Origin: Streptomyces sp. HUAS YS2
GTDB taxonomy: Bacteria > Actinomycetota > Actinomycetes > Streptomycetales > Streptomycetaceae
Direction: 5' to 3'
NCBI RefSeq assembly: GCF_033343995.1
Contig: NZ_CP137573.1
Span: 1,116,001-1,180,000, forward strand
DNA: 64,000 nt
The notes beneath the pieces were generated by a model. It saw only the letters and a program-made list of their open reading frames with translations. It did not search any database and was not told where the DNA came from. The translations under genes and the position numbers were made by a program. This document shows positions 34,270 through 43,785 of this stretch, piece by piece. How positions within the stretch are numbered: position 1 is the first letter of the stretch; every line of letters starts with the position of its first letter.

Positions 34270-34736
34270 GCCTGTCGCTCCTCGGGGACCACCGCGATCG
34301 CGTCGATCTCGCACAGCCACTCGGGACGGGCCAGGGCCGACACCACCAGGCCGGTGGAGATGGGGTGCACGCCCTTCGTCCAGCGGCCGACGGTCCGGTA
34401 GACCGCCTCGCGGTAGCGCGGGTCGATCAGATAGATCGTCAGCTTGACCAGATGCTCCATGCGGCTGCCGGCCTCTTCGAGCAGCATCTTGATGTTGGCC
34501 ATGGCCTGCTCGGCCTGAGCCTCCGCGTCCCCGATGCCGACCGACTCGCTGGAGTCGAGGTCCTGGCCGATCTGGCCCCGGACGTAGACGGTGTTGCCGG
34601 CCACGACGGCCTGGCAGAGGTCGTTGTCCAGGCTCTGCTCGGGATAGGTGTCGCGGGTGTTGAACGGCCGGATCCGGGTGTGCCCGCCGGCGACGATCGG
34701 GGCGTTCGCGCCGCGCCCCTCGCTCGTGGTGGTCAT
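34266..34736 (-). CDS. RidA/YjgF/YER057c-family protein
   Basis: A 156-residue RidA-fold protein, longer than classical RidA (about 130) by an N-terminal extension. It shows GNTVYVRGQIGQDLDSS, AQAEQAMANIKMLLEEAGSRMEHLVKLTIYL (described as one helix-strand block) and ARPEWLCEIDAIAVV with the conserved Arg. RidA proteins hydrolyse reactive enamines/imines made by PLP enzymes or amine oxidation, which fits the aminotransferase and FMO in the same series. Start and stop each overlap a neighbour by four bases. Confidence 0.9.
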   Translation of the reverse strand: MTTTSEGRGANAPIVAGGHTRIRPFNTRDTYPEQSLDNDLCQAVVAGNTVYVRGQIGQDLDSSESVGIGDAEAQAEQAMANIKMLLEEAGSRMEHLVKLTIYLIDPRYREAVYRTVGRWTKGVHPISTGLVVSALARPEWLCEIDAIAVVPEERQA

Positions 34737-36070
34737 GAGTCGTTCCTCAGTTCGTGTGCGTGGCCGGCGCGGTGCCGGTCGGGTCGGTGGTACCGGGTCC
34801 GGTCGGTGGTACCGGTCGGGTCGGTCGTGCCGTACGCGAGGTAGCCCCGCTGCGTGGCGATGTGGTCGGCGATGTACCGGGCGTCGTGCCAGACGCCCCA
34901 GATGAAGCTCGACCCGCGGCGGGACAGCCAGGGCAGGCCGAGGAAGTAGACCCCGGGCTCGGAGGAGACACCTCGGCGCTGCGCCGGACGCCCGTTCGCG
35001 TCGAACGCGTCGGCCTTCAGCCAGCCGTAGTCGGCGGCGAAGCCCGTCGCCCAGACGATCGAGGTGACGCCGGCCTCGCCCAGGTCGAGCTCGCGTCGGG
35101 GGTGGGTCACGCATTCCGGGGCCGGGCCGAGGACGTGGGCCTCCGGCTCCTCGGAAAGGTCGAGGCCGTTGCATTCGACGTACGCGTCCGCAGCCCGGAG
35201 GAGTTCGAGGTACGCGGCGTCGCCCCGCGCGATGTTCGCGCCGAGATCGGCCCCGAACCTCAGGACGCCGTCGTCGTACGACGCGGTCATGCCGACGAGC
35301 TCGATGCCGTCGGCGGCGAGGGCGCGGAAGTCCACGGTGTGGCCGCCGCGGGCGCCGCTGACCGCGATGGTGACGTGTTCGGCCCCCTGGGCCGGGGTTT
35401 CCGCGTCCCAGCGCCCGAGCACACCGAGCCACCAGCAGAAGTCCCGTCCGCGGTACTCGCGGGGCGGCCTCTCGTGCGGACCGACGGACAGGAAGGTCCG
35501 GCGGCCGGACCGGCGCAGCTCGTCGGCGATCTGGACACCGGAGGACCCGGCCCCGACCACCAGGACCGCGCCCTCGGGCAGCTGCTCCGGGTTGCGGTAG
35601 GCACTGGAGTGGATCTGTAGGGGGACGGCGCCGTCCGGGACGACGGGCGGGATCACGGGCCGCTGGAACGGTCCGGTCGCCGCGACGACGAAACGCGTGT
35701 CGAGGGAGCCCTCCGACGTCTCGACGCGGAAGCCGGGTCGGCCTTCGTGCCGTCGTACCTCGGTCACCTCGACACCGCACCGGACCGGGGCGCCGATCTT
35801 CTCCGCGTACGCCGCGAAGTAGTCCGCGACCTGCTCCTTCGAGGCGAAGGCTTCGGGGGCCACGTCGGTGAACTCGAGGCCCGGGAACCGGTCGTGCCAG
35901 GCGGGCCCGTTGGCGACCAGGGAGTCCCACCGCTCCGAGCGCCACCGCTCGGCGATCCGGTGCCGCTCCAGGACGACGTGCGGGACACCGAGGGCGCCCA
36001 GGTGCTCGCTCATGGCCACGCCGGCCTGGCCCGCCCCTACGACGACTACTTCGGTCTCTTCAGTGGGCAC
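34733..36070 (-). CDS. Flavin-containing monooxygenase (FMO-like)
   Basis: A 445-residue FAD/NADPH enzyme. The FAD site VVVGAGQAGVAMSEHL is at residues 9-24; the NADPH site VLVVGAGSSGVQIADEL is near 165-182; ATGF appears near 335 (WATGFAADYGW). The FMO fingerprint region reads LQIHSSAYRNPEQL, only partly matching FxGxxxHxxxW. Family members oxidise amines, sulphur compounds or ketones. The C-terminal 20 residues are a repetitive TTDPTGTTDRTRYHRPDRH tail derived from a short DNA repeat. It overlaps RidA by four bases, so the substrate is probably shared with the amine pathway here. Confidence 0.88.
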   Translation of the reverse strand: MPTEETEVVVVGAGQAGVAMSEHLGALGVPHVVLERHRIAERWRSERWDSLVANGPAWHDRFPGLEFTDVAPEAFASKEQVADYFAAYAEKIGAPVRCGVEVTEVRRHEGRPGFRVETSEGSLDTRFVVAATGPFQRPVIPPVVPDGAVPLQIHSSAYRNPEQLPEGAVLVVGAGSSGVQIADELRRSGRRTFLSVGPHERPPREYRGRDFCWWLGVLGRWDAETPAQGAEHVTIAVSGARGGHTVDFRALAADGIELVGMTASYDDGVLRFGADLGANIARGDAAYLELLRAADAYVECNGLDLSEEPEAHVLGPAPECVTHPRRELDLGEAGVTSIVWATGFAADYGWLKADAFDANGRPAQRRGVSSEPGVYFLGLPWLSRRGSSFIWGVWHDARYIADHIATQRGYLAYGTTDPTGTTDRTRYHRPDRHRAGHAHELRNDS

Positions 36071-36125
36071 TGCGGCCTCCGTGCATGGGTTGCGGTTGTT
36101 CTTCGTTCATGGATGTGAGGGATCG

Positions 36126-37607
36126 TCATCGATCCGGAGAGCCGAGAGCCCGCCCGAGTACGCCGACGACGAGCAGGGCCGCCACGGTGCCGAGGGTGAA
36201 CGTCTCGAAGGTGATGCGGGAGACACCCCAGATGTCCTGGAAGTCGTACGCGACGCCCAGCAGCGGTTCGAGCGTGCCGGGGAACAGCGCCGTCCAGGAG
36301 CCGAGGAGGATCCAGAGGTAGGCCAGGCCCGCGCAGATCAGGAAGCCGGCGGTGCCGAAGGGCACCCGGTACGGGCGCGGGACCTCCGTGTGGCGCCGGC
36401 GCAGGACGACCAGCGCGGGGATGATCACCAGGTAGGACAGGAGCAGGGTGGTGATGGCGACGGTGAGGACGACGCCGAAGACGGCGGCGGTGTCGCCCTC
36501 CACGAGGGTCATCGCCGCGAACATGAAGGCCGTGGAGGTGATCCCGGACAGCAGGTTCATGCGCACCGGGGTGCCGAGCCGGTCGTGGAAGGCGCCCAGC
36601 GAGCGGCCGAAGAACGCGCCGTCGGCGGCCGCCATGGCCTGCATCCGGTCGCTGACGATCATCCAGGCGCTGCCCTGCGTCAGCAGCGCGAAGACGAACA
36701 TGACGGCGGCCGTGGTGAGCAGCGGGCCGCCCCAACTGCCGTAGACGCCGAAGACGAGCGCGGTGGCCTCGAGGAACCCGCTGATGCCGCTGGCCCGTTC
36801 GGCCGGGGCGACGGAGAGGATGGCCACGACCGGCAGCAGGTAGCAGCAGGCGGCGACGCACGCCGAGACGCCGATGGAGACGGGGACGTCCCGCTTGGGG
36901 TTGTGCATCTCGTCGCCGGCGGCGTTGGGGGCCTCGAAGCCGACGTAGGCGAAGAGCAGGACGGGTACCAGGCCGAGGAAGCCCGCGGTGGTCGGTGACA
37001 GCACGGCGTCGTGGAGTCCGCCGAAGCCGTGCTCGATGCCGTAGACGAGGGCCGTGCCGGTGAACAGCAGGACCAGGCCGACCTTGACGATCGCTCCCGC
37101 GGTGGTGATCCACTTGCCGCGGCGCAGGGAGACGACCGCGGTGAGGATGGAGACCCAGATGAAGACGAGCTTGAAGGCGTAGTCGGCGACGGTGCCGGTG
37201 CCGAGGCGGAAGACGAAGCCGTCCCAGGCGCTCGCCGCGGCGAAGACCAGCGAACCGCCCAGCCAGACCGGGTTGGTGACCCAGTAGAAGAGCGTGGTCA
37301 GCGCGGCGGCGAAGCGTCCGAAGGCGAGCTTGACCCAGACGTAGGGGCCGCCTTCCTGGGGGAACGCGGCGCCGGTCTCGGCGAAGATCAGGGCGTAGGG
37401 GACGAGGAACAGGAACGCGAGCGCGGCGGTCCAGGTGAGTGCTTCGCCGCCACCGGTGGCGATCTGGCCGACGACGTCGAAGGAGATGACGGCGGCGATG
37501 CCCATGGCCATGATGTCGAAGCGGCGGAGGCTCCGTCTCAGGTGAGGCACCGGGGCGGTTTCCGTCACTGCTGCCGGTGGTGCGGGTGTTGCGGGTGTTG
37601 CCGACAC
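36126..37607 (-). CDS. APC superfamily amino acid/amine permease
   Basis: A 493-residue transporter with about twelve to thirteen spans. The start region RRFDIMAMGIAAVISFDVVGQIATGGGE is the first helix break of APC proteins; YVGFEAPNAAGDEMHNPKRDVP is the conserved span 6-7 loop. The start codon is GTG with AGGAGG at ideal spacing. It lies within the leftward series between aminotransferase and FMO and is the likely importer of the amine or amino acid that the series degrades. Confidence 0.9.
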   Translation of the reverse strand: MSATPATPAPPAAVTETAPVPHLRRSLRRFDIMAMGIAAVISFDVVGQIATGGGEALTWTAALAFLFLVPYALIFAETGAAFPQEGGPYVWVKLAFGRFAAALTTLFYWVTNPVWLGGSLVFAAASAWDGFVFRLGTGTVADYAFKLVFIWVSILTAVVSLRRGKWITTAGAIVKVGLVLLFTGTALVYGIEHGFGGLHDAVLSPTTAGFLGLVPVLLFAYVGFEAPNAAGDEMHNPKRDVPVSIGVSACVAACCYLLPVVAILSVAPAERASGISGFLEATALVFGVYGSWGGPLLTTAAVMFVFALLTQGSAWMIVSDRMQAMAAADGAFFGRSLGAFHDRLGTPVRMNLLSGITSTAFMFAAMTLVEGDTAAVFGVVLTVAITTLLLSYLVIIPALVVLRRRHTEVPRPYRVPFGTAGFLICAGLAYLWILLGSWTALFPGTLEPLLGVAYDFQDIWGVSRITFETFTLGTVAALLVVGVLGRALGSPDR

Positions 37608-37744
37608 GGGGATTCCTCCTGCAGGGGACGCGCGACGGGGGGCGCGCGGGGAGGGACGAGGGGCACGCGAGGGGGCGGGGTTCGGGAACCGGGGCAGGTG
37701 GGGCGCCGAGGGCGGGGCCGGCGGCGGGGGCGTGGGCCGGCGGC

Positions 37745-37770
37745 GGGGGCCGTCGGCGACGGCGGCCCCC
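37745..37770 (-). terminator. GC hairpin after the aminotransferase gene
   Basis: GGGGGCCGTCG pairs with CGACGGCGGCCCCC leaving a 3-base bulge, starting 12 bases after the aminotransferase stop. The gap to the permease (37608-37781) is otherwise low-complexity G/C with a repeated GCCGGCGGCGGGGGC. The stem may lower or stabilise expression of downstream genes rather than end it fully. Confidence 0.45.
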
Positions 37771-37781
37771 GGAACCGGCGG

Positions 37782-39149
37782 TCAGGCGCGGATCTCGCCG
37801 GTGGGGAGCGTGCGCTCCAGGACCGAGCGCATCGCCGTGACGGTCTCCTTGGCCTCCGTCTCGGTCATGATCAGCGGCGGCGACAGCACCAGGCTGTGGG
37901 CGCAGTCGCGGACGATGACGCCGCTCTCGCGCCGGATGACGTCCGGAAGCAGCGGCTGGAGCATGGGCAGCGGCTCGCGGGTCTTCCGGTCGGCGACCAG
38001 TTCCACGGCGAGCATCATGCCCACGGAGCGGATCTCGCCGACGATCGGCAGATCGCCGAGCTGGCTCTCCAGTTCGCGGTGCAGGTGGCCGCCGATCGCG
38101 GTGGCCCTGGCCAGCAGTCCCTCACGCTCGATGATGTCGAGGTTGGCGAGCGCCACCGCGGCCGCGACCGGGTGGCCGTTGTAGGTGTAGCCCATCGGGA
38201 AGCCGTGGTCACGCAGCAGCACCTCGGCGACGTGGTCGCCCACCAGCAGGGCGCCGAGCGGGATGTAGCCGGAGGTGATGCCCTTCGCGGTGACGATGAT
38301 GTCGGGGGTGATCCCGAAGTACTGCGCGGCGAACCACTGCCCGACCCGGCCGTAGGCGGTGACCACCTCGTCGAGGATGAGCAGGATGCCGTGCCGGTCG
38401 AGGACCTCCCGGACCCGCGGCCAGTAGTCGGGCGGCGGCACCAGCATCCCGCCGACGCCCATGATCGGTTCGCCGATCATGGCGGCGATGTTCTCGCCGC
38501 CGATCTCCGCGATCCGCTCCTCCAGCTCCTGGATGAGGAAGTTGGTGACCTGCTCGGGCGTGCGCTCCTGGCCGCCGAACAGTTCCTTCCGGTACGGCCA
38601 CGGCGGCGTCAGGTGCGACACGTGCGGCATCATCGGCGCGAAGCCCTCGTGGTAGACCGGGAAGCCGGTCGCCGAACCGCCGCCGTAGCCGATGCCGTGG
38701 TACGCCTTGTGCCGGGCCAGGATCCACGTGCGGCCGGTGTCGCCGCGGCGGTGGTGGTAGTAACGGGCCATCTTGATGGCGGCCTCGTTGCCCTCCGAAC
38801 CGCCGGAGGTGAAGTAGACGTGCCCGAGGCCCTCGGGGGCGAGCGAGGCCAGCCGGGCGGCGAGTTCGACGGCGCGGTCGTTGGAGAACTCCCAGAAGCT
38901 GGTGAAGTACTCCAGCTGCTTCATCTGGTCGTACGCGACCCGCGCGATCTCCTCCCGGCCGTGCCCGATCTGCGCCAGCCAGAGCCCGCCGGTGGCGTCG
39001 AGGTACGAGCGGCCTTCGGCGTCGGTGAGCCGGCAGCCGGAGCCGCCGGTCATGATGACGCGCTCCTCGGCCGTGCCGGGCAGGTAGGGGTGGATGATGT
39101 GCGCCCGGTCGGTGGCGGCGAGCTGTGCGGGGGCGAGCGGGGTGTTCAT
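37782..39149 (-). CDS. Class III aminotransferase (PLP-dependent)
   Basis: A 455-residue omega-aminotransferase. The PLP motifs are complete: [51 protein letters not shown] with the PLP-nitrogen Asp, and the Schiff-base Lys in [14 protein letters not shown]. The pattern is that of putrescine/taurine/beta-alanine:pyruvate aminotransferases (SpuC-like), which remove terminal amino groups to give aldehydes. AAAGGAC lies upstream of the ATG. The aldehyde dehydrogenase gene directly upstream could oxidise the product. The exact substrate is not determined. Confidence 0.9.
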   Translation of the reverse strand: MNTPLAPAQLAATDRAHIIHPYLPGTAEERVIMTGGSGCRLTDAEGRSYLDATGGLWLAQIGHGREEIARVAYDQMKQLEYFTSFWEFSNDRAVELAARLASLAPEGLGHVYFTSGGSEGNEAAIKMARYYHHRRGDTGRTWILARHKAYHGIGYGGGSATGFPVYHEGFAPMMPHVSHLTPPWPYRKELFGGQERTPEQVTNFLIQELEERIAEIGGENIAAMIGEPIMGVGGMLVPPPDYWPRVREVLDRHGILLILDEVVTAYGRVGQWFAAQYFGITPDIIVTAKGITSGYIPLGALLVGDHVAEVLLRDHGFPMGYTYNGHPVAAAVALANLDIIEREGLLARATAIGGHLHRELESQLGDLPIVGEIRSVGMMLAVELVADRKTREPLPMLQPLLPDVIRRESGVIVRDCAHSLVLSPPLIMTETEAKETVTAMRSVLERTLPTGEIRA

Positions 39150-39204
39150 GGCCGTGTGTCCTTTCAAGGGGCGGCGGTTGTGGTGGCGGTGGTGGCGGCT
39201 GCGG

Positions 39205-40686
39205 TCACGCGTACGCGATCCAGGTGGTCTTCAGTCCCGTGTACTTGTCGAAGGAGTGCAGGGAGAGGTCGCGCCCGAAGCCGGACTGCTTGAAGCCGCC
39301 GAACGGCGTCGCGGTGCTGAGCGCGTCGACCGTGTTCACCGAGACCGTCCCGGCGTGCAGCGCGTCGGCGACGCGGTGCGCGCGGGCGAGGTCGCGGGTC
39401 CAGACGGAGGCGGCCAGCCCGTACGGCGAGTCGTTCGCCAGCCGGACGGCCTGCGCCTCGTCGGTGAACGGGAGCACGGTCAGGACGGGCCCGAAGAGCT
39501 CCTCGCGGGCGAGGGGTGCGTCGGGGGCGAGCCCGGTGACGACGGTCGGGTCCAGATAGGCGCCCTCACGGGCCGGGCGCGTACCGCCGCACACGACGTG
39601 CCCGCCCGAGCGGGCGACCGCGTCGAGGATGCGGCCGACCTGTTCCTCGTCGACGAGCGGGCCGAGGCGGGTGGCCGGGTCGAGCGGGTCGCCCGGGACG
39701 TACGCCGCCGCATGCTCGACGACCCGGGCGGTGAACTCCTCGGCGATCGAGGCGTCCACGAGGAGGCGGGTGTTGGCGGAGCAGACCTGGCCCGCGTTGT
39801 AGAGGAAGCCCCAGGCGGCGCGTTCGGCGGCGGCGTCGAGGTCGGCGTCGGCGAAGACGACGTTGGGGCTCTTGCCGCCGGCTTCGAGCCACACCTGCTT
39901 CATGTTCGACTCCGCCGCGTACGCCAGGAAGCGCTTGCCGACGGCCGTCGAGCCGGTGAAGACGAGCGTGTCGACGTCGGGGTGCAGGCCGAGCGCACGG
40001 CCCGCCGTCCCGCCCGGTCCGGGGACGACGTTCAGGACGCCGTCGGGGAGACCGGCCTCGGCCGCCAGTTCCGCGAGCCGCAGGGCGGACAGCGGGGACT
40101 GCTCGGCGGGCTTGAGGACGACGCTGTTGCCGGCGGCCAGCGCCGGGGCGAGCTTCCAGGTGGCCAGGTCGAGCGGGAAGTTCCACGGGACGACGGCGCC
40201 CACGACCCCGAGCGGGGCGCGCCGGACGACCGCGAGGTTCCCGGGCGGGGTGGGGGCCACCTCGTCGTACAGCTTGTCGGCCGCCTCCGCGTACCAGGCG
40301 AAGCAGCCCGCCGCGCCGGGCACGTCGATGCCGTACGACTCGGTGATCGGCTTGCCCATGTCGAGCGTGTCCAGGAGCGCGAGCTCGCGGGCGTTCGCCT
40401 CGACGAGTTCGGCGAGGCGCAGCAGGACGCACTTGCGCACGGCGGGGTCGGTGCGCGACCAGCGGCCGTCGTCGAAGGCGGTACGGGCGGCCCGCACGGC
40501 GGCGTCGATCTCCCCGGCACCGCATTCGGCGACCTGCGCGGTCACCTTGCCGGTGGCGGGGTCGACGGTGGCGAACTCGGCGCCGTCCGCGGCCCCGGTC
40601 CACCTGCCGTCGATGAAGGCGCGGGTGCGGAGGTCGAGGGCGGCGGCGCGCCGCTGCCAGTCGGCGTACGTGTCGGTCGTCGTCAT
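39205..40686 (-). CDS. Aldehyde dehydrogenase (PuuC-like)
   Basis: A 493-residue NAD(P)-dependent aldehyde dehydrogenase. It has [28 protein letters not shown], the general base Glu in [12 protein letters not shown], the nucleophile Cys in [11 protein letters not shown] and the C-terminal [27 protein letters not shown], the pattern of gamma-glutamyl-aminobutyraldehyde or betaine-aldehyde-type enzymes. First gene of the leftward series; divergent from a TetR gene. With the aminotransferase it would convert a terminal amine to a carboxylic acid. Start MTTTDTY chosen as the first Met with normal N-terminus length. Confidence 0.92.
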   Translation of the reverse strand: MTTTDTYADWQRRAAALDLRTRAFIDGRWTGAADGAEFATVDPATGKVTAQVAECGAGEIDAAVRAARTAFDDGRWSRTDPAVRKCVLLRLAELVEANARELALLDTLDMGKPITESYGIDVPGAAGCFAWYAEAADKLYDEVAPTPPGNLAVVRRAPLGVVGAVVPWNFPLDLATWKLAPALAAGNSVVLKPAEQSPLSALRLAELAAEAGLPDGVLNVVPGPGGTAGRALGLHPDVDTLVFTGSTAVGKRFLAYAAESNMKQVWLEAGGKSPNVVFADADLDAAAERAAWGFLYNAGQVCSANTRLLVDASIAEEFTARVVEHAAAYVPGDPLDPATRLGPLVDEEQVGRILDAVARSGGHVVCGGTRPAREGAYLDPTVVTGLAPDAPLAREELFGPVLTVLPFTDEAQAVRLANDSPYGLAASVWTRDLARAHRVADALHAGTVSVNTVDALSTATPFGGFKQSGFGRDLSLHSFDKYTGLKTTWIAYA

Positions 40687-40853
40687 GGGCGGTGACTCCG
40701 GTGATCGGGGCGGACGAGGTGGCGGCGGTGTCCCGGCCATCCGGCCACCCTCCTCGTTCTTTGAGCCCGAAGTCAAACAATCGAGTGGAAGGTCGTCAAC
40801 AGCTTGGAGGCAGAAACTTGCATTACTTGAATCAGGTGGCAGAGAATCGCTAC
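40687..40853. promoter_or_regulatory. Divergent promoter region of ALDH series and TetR
   Basis: This 167-base gap is distinctly A/T-rich compared with its neighbours. A TTGACG box on the minus strand (about 40797-40802) could be the -35 of the catabolic series. The direct repeat ACTTG-CATT-ACTTG lies at about 40815-40828. No perfect palindrome is present, so the TetR operator is not certain. Confidence 0.4.
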
Positions 40854-41456
40854 ATGGGGAGACCGAAGAACCAGACGGCACGCCGCGAGGCCCTCGTCGA
40901 CGCCGCGGGACGCGCGATCGCGGAGCGGGGGCTCGAGGGCCTGAGGATCAAGGACATCGCGGCCGAGGCGGGGATGTCGGCAGGCTCGGTCCTGTACTAC
41001 TACCCGGAGATGGACGAGCTGGTCCTGGAGGTGCACCGGGGCGCCGTCGAGCGCTACCTCGCCGCCCGCCACGACAGCACGGACGGGGTCGCCGACCCCG
41101 TCGAGCGGCTGCGCGGACTGATCTCCGGCGGACTGCCCACCGGGGCGGGCGACCCGCAGCACAGCCTGCTGTACGAGCTGCACCGGCGCGCGGACCGCAG
41201 CGCCGGGCACGCCGCGCTGATGGCCTCACTGTTCGCCCGCGAGGTCGCGCTCTACACGACGGTGCTCGAAGTCGGCGCCGCGGCAGGCGCGTTCACGCTC
41301 ACCGAGACCCCCGCCGACCTGGCCCGCAACCTGGTGGCGCTGGAGGACGGGTACGGCTTGCACATCGTCAGCCGCAACACACAACTGACCCCGGACGAGG
41401 CGCGTCGGCTGATCCTCGGGTACGCCCGGACGGCGACGGGCTGCGCGGACCTGTGA
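40854..41456 (+). CDS. TetR-family transcriptional regulator
   Basis: A 200-residue TetR protein. Helix-turn-helix: ALVDAAGRAIAERGLEGLRI then KDIAAEAGMSAGSVLYYYPEMDEL (about residues 12-55), followed by a ligand domain ending in ILGYARTATGCADL. Its type resembles BetI-like regulators that sit beside aldehyde dehydrogenase genes. It is divergent from the amine catabolic series and is its probable repressor. The ATG has only a weak AGGTGG upstream. Confidence 0.88.
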   Translation: MGRPKNQTARREALVDAAGRAIAERGLEGLRIKDIAAEAGMSAGSVLYYYPEMDELVLEVHRGAVERYLAARHDSTDGVADPVERLRGLISGGLPTGAGDPQHSLLYELHRRADRSAGHAALMASLFAREVALYTTVLEVGAAAGAFTLTETPADLARNLVALEDGYGLHIVSRNTQLTPDEARRLILGYARTATGCADL

Positions 41457-41473
41457 GCGGCCGGCCCCGGCGA

Positions 41474-41516
41474 TGATCGAGGGGCCGATTCGGACTCCGC
41501 CGAATCGGCCCCCTCG
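41474..41516. terminator. Strong bidirectional terminator
   Basis: ATCGAGGGGCCGATTCGG pairs with CCGAATCGGCCCCCTCGAT (18 pairs, one bulged base, short ACTCCG loop) between the convergent TetR and fasciclin genes. It ends both transcripts. Confidence 0.85.
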
Positions 41517-41562
41517 ATGCGCGACTCTCCCAAGTCGGGACGCCAGGATGTGGGCCGTTCCC

Positions 41563-42141
41563 TCACTGCGGCATCAGGACCGAGTCGATGACGTGCACGG
41601 TCGCGTTGGCGGTCCGCACATCGCCGCACACGACAGTGGCGGTGTCGTTCACCTTGTACGAGTCCCCGGACCCCGATGTCGTGAGCGTGCCGCCCTGGAG
41701 AGTCTTGAAGGACCCGTCCCCGAGGTCGGCCTTCTTCACCGGTTCGTCCACGACGTGGTAGGTGAGGATCCTGGTGAGCATGGACTTGTCGGCGAGTACC
41801 TTGGCGAGGTCCGCCTTGGGAATCTTGGCGAACGCGGCGTTGGTCGGCGCGAACACCGTGATGTCCTTCGCGTTGTTCAGCGTGTCCACCAGACCGGCCT
41901 TCTGCACAGCAGTGGCCAGAGTCGACAGGGCCGGATTGTTCGACGCTGCCGTCGCCACGGGGTCCTTTGCCATACCGGCGAACGAACCGGCACCCTCCTT
42001 CGGTACCGAGGCGCAGCCGGAGCCGAACGGGCTGTCGCCCTCGTGGGCAGAGGCCAGGGGCGCCAGCGCTCCGAGCGAGACCGAGAGCGCCGCTGCGGCC
42101 AGGGCGGCCGATACGCGACGTCGGGTGAGTGTGGTGTTCAT
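41563..42141 (-). CDS. Secreted fasciclin (FAS1) domain protein
   Basis: A 192-residue exported protein. The signal peptide covers about residues 1-32 (ALSVSLGALAPLASA). One FAS1 domain follows with both hallmark boxes: DITVFAPTNAAFAKIP (H1) and ATVHVIDSVLMPQ (H2), plus the YHVVDEPV motif. One disulphide is possible (Cys near 43 and 172). FAS1 domains mediate adhesion. GGGAGGAG precedes the ATG. It is divergent from the FAD oxidoreductase and beside the LitR locus; FAS1 proteins often co-occur with such ECF/anti-sigma loci (context, not proof). Confidence 0.9.
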   Translation of the reverse strand: MNTTLTRRRVSAALAAAALSVSLGALAPLASAHEGDSPFGSGCASVPKEGAGSFAGMAKDPVATAASNNPALSTLATAVQKAGLVDTLNNAKDITVFAPTNAAFAKIPKADLAKVLADKSMLTRILTYHVVDEPVKKADLGDGSFKTLQGGTLTTSGSGDSYKVNDTATVVCGDVRTANATVHVIDSVLMPQ

Positions 42142-42403
42142 GACGTGCTCCTCCCACCGGCCGGACGCCGGCCGTCCGCGGCCGTGGATCAGTTGTCCTC
42201 TCAACAAGGCTTCGGCTCCGAGCGTGCCGCCGGATGAGATCAGCGGCACATTTCTCCACGGCTGCGCCGCGGCCCCCGGGCTGCACCGGAACGCATCCGA
42301 AGTCCGCCCGCGTGCCGAAGTGGAGGCGAGGGCTTACAGGCGCCCGCTTCGAGCAGGACCTGGCCCCGTGACGCCCGGACCACGTACGAGGAGTGGGGAA
42401 CCC
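42142..42403. promoter_or_regulatory. Divergent gap between fasciclin and FAD oxidoreductase
   Basis: A 262-base gap. GGAAC at 42288-42292 and CGTG at 42311-42314 are 18 bases apart, the layout of an ECF-sigma promoter, and would read toward the FAD oxidoreductase. This would fit control by the nearby ECF factor but the -10 match is weak. No LitR-like repeats are visible here. Confidence 0.35.
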
Positions 42404-43654
42404 ATGCGGGAGACGGATGACGTTCGGTACGACGTGGTGGTCGTCGGGGCGGGGGCCGCGGGTCTCGCCTGCGCGGGCGACCTGGACGCGGCGGGCCTGA
42501 GGGTTCGCCTGCTGGAAGCAGAGGGCACGGTGGGCGGGCGCATGCGTACCGACCGCGTGAAGGGATTCACGGTCGACCGGGGCTTCCAGGTCTTCAACAC
42601 GTCCTATCCGCAGGTCAAGCGCCGCATCGACCTGAAGGCGCTCCGCCTGCGGGCCTTCACACCCGGGGTGCTCGTGCACACCCGGGAAGGGCTGCGCCGA
42701 TTCGCCGACCCGACCCGGCGGCCCAAGGAGTGCCGTGATCTGCTGCCCGGCAGGCTCATGTCCGGCCGTGACCTGCTCGCCCTGGGCGCGCTGTCGGCCC
42801 GGGACGCGCTCGCGCCTCCCTCCGTGCTGCGGGGCGGCAACGGGACCACGACACTCACTGCCCTGGCCGAGGCGGGCGTGTCACCACAGCTGGTGGAGAC
42901 CTTCTTCCGTCCCTTCCTCTCCGGTGTCTTCCTGGAGGACGAGTTGGAGACGTCGGCCCGCTTCTTCCATCTGGTCTGGCGGAGCATGCTGCGCGGCACC
43001 CTCTGCCTTCCCGCCGCTGGGATCGGGGCGGTTCCCGCCCAGCTCGCCTCACGGCTGCCCGTACATGTGCTGCGGACCGGCGTCGCCGTCACGGGCACGG
43101 CGCCGGACGGAGTGTCACTCGCCGGCGGCGACGTGGTGCGGGCCCGCGCGGTCGTCGTCGCGACCGGGCAACGGGTGGCGGCCGAGCTGCTCCCGGGGCT
43201 CCGCGTGCCGGAAGGCCGGACCGTCACCACGCTCTACCACGCGACGGCGGAGCCCCCTCTGGCGGAGCCCGTGCTCGTGGTCGACTCACGGCGCAGAATC
43301 CTGAACACCTGTGTCCTCACCGCCGTCCATCCGGGCTTCTCGACCGACGGCCGGGCGCTGGTGTCCACCTCGGTCCTCGGTTCCCCCGGGCCGACCGAGA
43401 CCGCGGCCGTCCTGCCCGCCCTGAGCGAGGTCTACGGCGCGGACACGACCGACTGGGAGCTCGTCCACCGTGTCACCGTCCCCGACGCCCTGCCGGCCAT
43501 GCCCGGTGCCGTCCCCCTCTCCAGGAGCACGCGTTTCGCACCGGGCAGGTACGTGTGCGGCGATCACCGCGCCACCGGCTCGCTGCAGGGCGCGCTGGCA
43601 TCGGGCGCACGTGCGGCCCGCGAGGTGATCCAGGACCTGAACGGGGCCGCTTGA
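42404..43654 (+). CDS. FAD-dependent oxidoreductase (amine-oxidase/phytoene-desaturase fold)
   Basis: A 416-residue flavoprotein. The FAD motif is VVVVGAGAAGLACAGDLDAA near residue 10, then LLEAEGTVGGRMRTD; the C-terminal FAD contact is YVCGDHRATGSLQGALASG. The domain order is that of NAD(P)-binding Rossmann amine oxidases/desaturases; it is not long enough for classical phytoene desaturase (about 500). GAGGAG-TGGGG precedes the ATG. It lies upstream of the SRPBCC gene and litR in one direction. A role in oxidising a lipid or pigment is plausible from context only. Confidence 0.85.
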   Translation: MRETDDVRYDVVVVGAGAAGLACAGDLDAAGLRVRLLEAEGTVGGRMRTDRVKGFTVDRGFQVFNTSYPQVKRRIDLKALRLRAFTPGVLVHTREGLRRFADPTRRPKECRDLLPGRLMSGRDLLALGALSARDALAPPSVLRGGNGTTTLTALAEAGVSPQLVETFFRPFLSGVFLEDELETSARFFHLVWRSMLRGTLCLPAAGIGAVPAQLASRLPVHVLRTGVAVTGTAPDGVSLAGGDVVRARAVVVATGQRVAAELLPGLRVPEGRTVTTLYHATAEPPLAEPVLVVDSRRRILNTCVLTAVHPGFSTDGRALVSTSVLGSPGPTETAAVLPALSEVYGADTTDWELVHRVTVPDALPAMPGAVPLSRSTRFAPGRYVCGDHRATGSLQGALASGARAAREVIQDLNGAA

Positions 43655-43785
43655 ACGCTGTTCCGGAGGCAACGGTGTTCCCGGAGGCGGCTCGGCCGGG
43701 TGCATCCGACGCTCCCCTCGATCGGAAGCATCAGTGTCGGGGCCGGATCCCGGAAGGCCTCGGTGAAGAGACGGAGGATCGTGCG

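Noticed and set aside
37608..37781. Small gene in the gap between permease and aminotransferase
   Set aside because: The stretch is low-complexity G/C repeats with the permease ribosome site at one end and a hairpin at the other; no credible start or codon bias.
40797..40802. A complete sigma-70 promoter for the ALDH series
   Set aside because: Only a TTGACG-like box is clear; no matching -10 at 16-18 bases was convincing, so it is listed only as part of the regulatory gap.
42404..43654. Phytoene desaturase (CrtI) and hence a carotenoid cluster
   Set aside because: It is about 80-100 residues shorter than CrtI and no crtE/crtB-type genes are in the window.
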